Source: Kuschelorhynchus macadamiae (taxonomy: Eukaryota > Arthropoda > Insecta > Coleoptera > Curculionidae). From it: DNA of 64,000 nt. The notes below the pieces were generated by a model. That model did no database searches. It saw only the letters and a program-made list of their open reading frames with translations, and was not told the DNA's origin. The number at the start of each line of letters is the position of its first letter. Position 1 is the stretch's first letter. Both the position numbers and the translations under genes were made by a program. The stretch lies in assembly GCA_030620095.1 (NCBI GenBank), contig JAUTXW010004699.1, positions 372,001 to 436,000 on the forward strand, in the 5' to 3' direction. Below, in pieces: positions 63,202 to 64,000 of this stretch.

Positions 63202-64000
63202 ACGAAAAACAAACTCACCGCGGGACGTGACCTTGTACCCAAGTTTCTGGTGAGGGATTGTGAATTAGTTTTTTTACAAAACCGCTTAACTTTCTTTTTA
63301 ATTTGGCTATGCAAAACATGCACGTTTCCTTCATGCTGGAAGTTGGCCAAGATCTCTCCAAAAATGAAAAAGGGGACTCGATTGATGTTGTTAATTGTAG
63401 ACCGATTGCGATACTTGGCAACTTTGGAAAGGTCTTCGAGAGAGCTATCTAGAACTGCATCTTCCCTATTTTATACCACTGTAGTGTTAACTGTAACTAA
63501 TTTATGCTACTTCACCCAACTTAAAAATAATATAATTGCCGATGTCGGTCACGTGGATGTGGTGTACACAGACTTTTCAAATCCATTTAGTCGAATTGTA
63601 TGCAAAGTTATCTTAAAAAAAATTAAGCTCAGTTGATGTAAGTAAATAACTGGTTTTATTTTTAAATCTTATCGTATTTTAAGACTTTAATTTATTTTTT
63701 ATAACGGCTTTCGGTCTGAGGTATATGGATCACCATCCGGTGTTCCTCAGAGGTACAATTTAGGATCACTGTTTTTTTTTGCTATTTATGAACGATCTAT
63801 CTGAGGCATTCACATGTAACAAACATCTCGCGGATAATCTGGAACTATTTGGTACGGTTTATCACGTTAACTATTGTGCTCTATTACAACAACAGTTTAC
63901 TAAATTATATAATTGGTGTATTTGTACTGAATTAGTTTTAACCATTTCCAAGTCGCTGGCTTGGAGTTTTATAGTTCTATGTAGCAAAACCAACTTTTTG
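63202..64000 (+). pseudogene. LINE reverse-transcriptase fragment, truncated by window end
   Basis: Plus-strand peptides in order are TAGRDLVPKFLVRDCELVFL and CKTCTFPSCWKLAKISPKMK (RT fingers), VDVVYTDFSNPFSRI (motif A: DFSKAFD decayed to DFSNPFS), SGVPQRYNLGSLFF (motif B) and LADNLELFG (motif C: the second Asp of ADD is Asn), then LYNWCICTELVLTISKSLAW. The same order is found in Jockey-superfamily LINEs of insects. Lesions at all three catalytic motifs plus frameshifts show it is dead. It is a different family from the copy at 52976-55235. It continues beyond 64000. Confidence 0.82.

Overview
This window looks like AT-rich, repeat-dense nuclear DNA of an arthropod, most likely an insect. It carries decayed non-LTR retrotransposons, Tc1/mariner, rosa-like (DD41D), pogo and hAT DNA transposons, a Crypton-like tyrosine recombinase, a Penelope-like fragment, long (TA)n tracts and spliceosomal splice signals. 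No bacterial or viral organisation is visible. The insect order cannot be fixed from the sequence alone.

Layout. 1-4000: a direct ~1 kb duplication, each copy holding two very long (TA)n tracts, then the 3' end of a Jockey-type LINE. 4.6-6.0 kb: a Tc1-like element with inactivating lesions. 8.15-10.58 kb: a complete-ended pogo-like element flanked by TA, whose transposase is broken mainly by a 5-bp repeat expansion. 12.2-14.0 kb: a fragment of 18S rRNA in antisense, set between inverted copies of a ~130-bp satellite. 16.0-17.2 kb: a Crypton-like tyrosine recombinase pseudogene. 18.1-19.5 kb: a pseudogene of a widespread uncharacterised mobile-element protein. 19.86-26.43 kb: a direct tandem duplication whose first copy was split by a hAT-like element, itself invaded by a second hAT; the second copy preserves the empty site. 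27.6-28.2 kb: a second dead Tc1-like gene. 29.0-30.1, 38.7-39.8, 42.0-42.4 and 50.2-51.0 kb: four dispersed blocks of one repeat family built from ~140-bp monomers rich in AAGATGGCGG. 31.6-33.6 kb: a decayed R1/I-like LINE. 37.83-38.06 kb: the only convincing host coding sequence, one GC-rich internal exon on the minus strand with good splice sites. 40.07-40.50, 42.43-43.23 and 45.24-47.40 kb: three structures carrying a hammerhead-ribozyme-like core (CTGANGA - stem - GAAA), the last a ~2.16 kb palindrome around a Penelope-type GIY-YIG fragment. 43.3-44.1 kb: a dead DD41D transposase. 48.6-49.0 kb: a palindromic MITE cluster. 53.0-55.5 kb: a Jockey-superfamily LINE with deletions. 56.9-57.2 kb: a SWIM zinc-finger fragment. 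57.3-57.7 and 61.2-61.8 kb: tandem repeats. 60.15-61.23 kb: a fold-back element. 63.2-64.0 kb: a LINE reverse transcriptase fragment running off the window.

The window reads as intronic or intergenic sequence of at least one minus-strand host gene (exon at 37832-38060) overrun by mobile elements. There are no operons and no cooperating gene set. The most unusual content is the recurrence, in three architectures, of hammerhead-like cores linked to Penelope-like sequence, including a ~180-190 bp tandem array that resembles an animal retrozyme. Self-cleavage is not shown: every copy has one extra base between the CTGANGA box and stem II.
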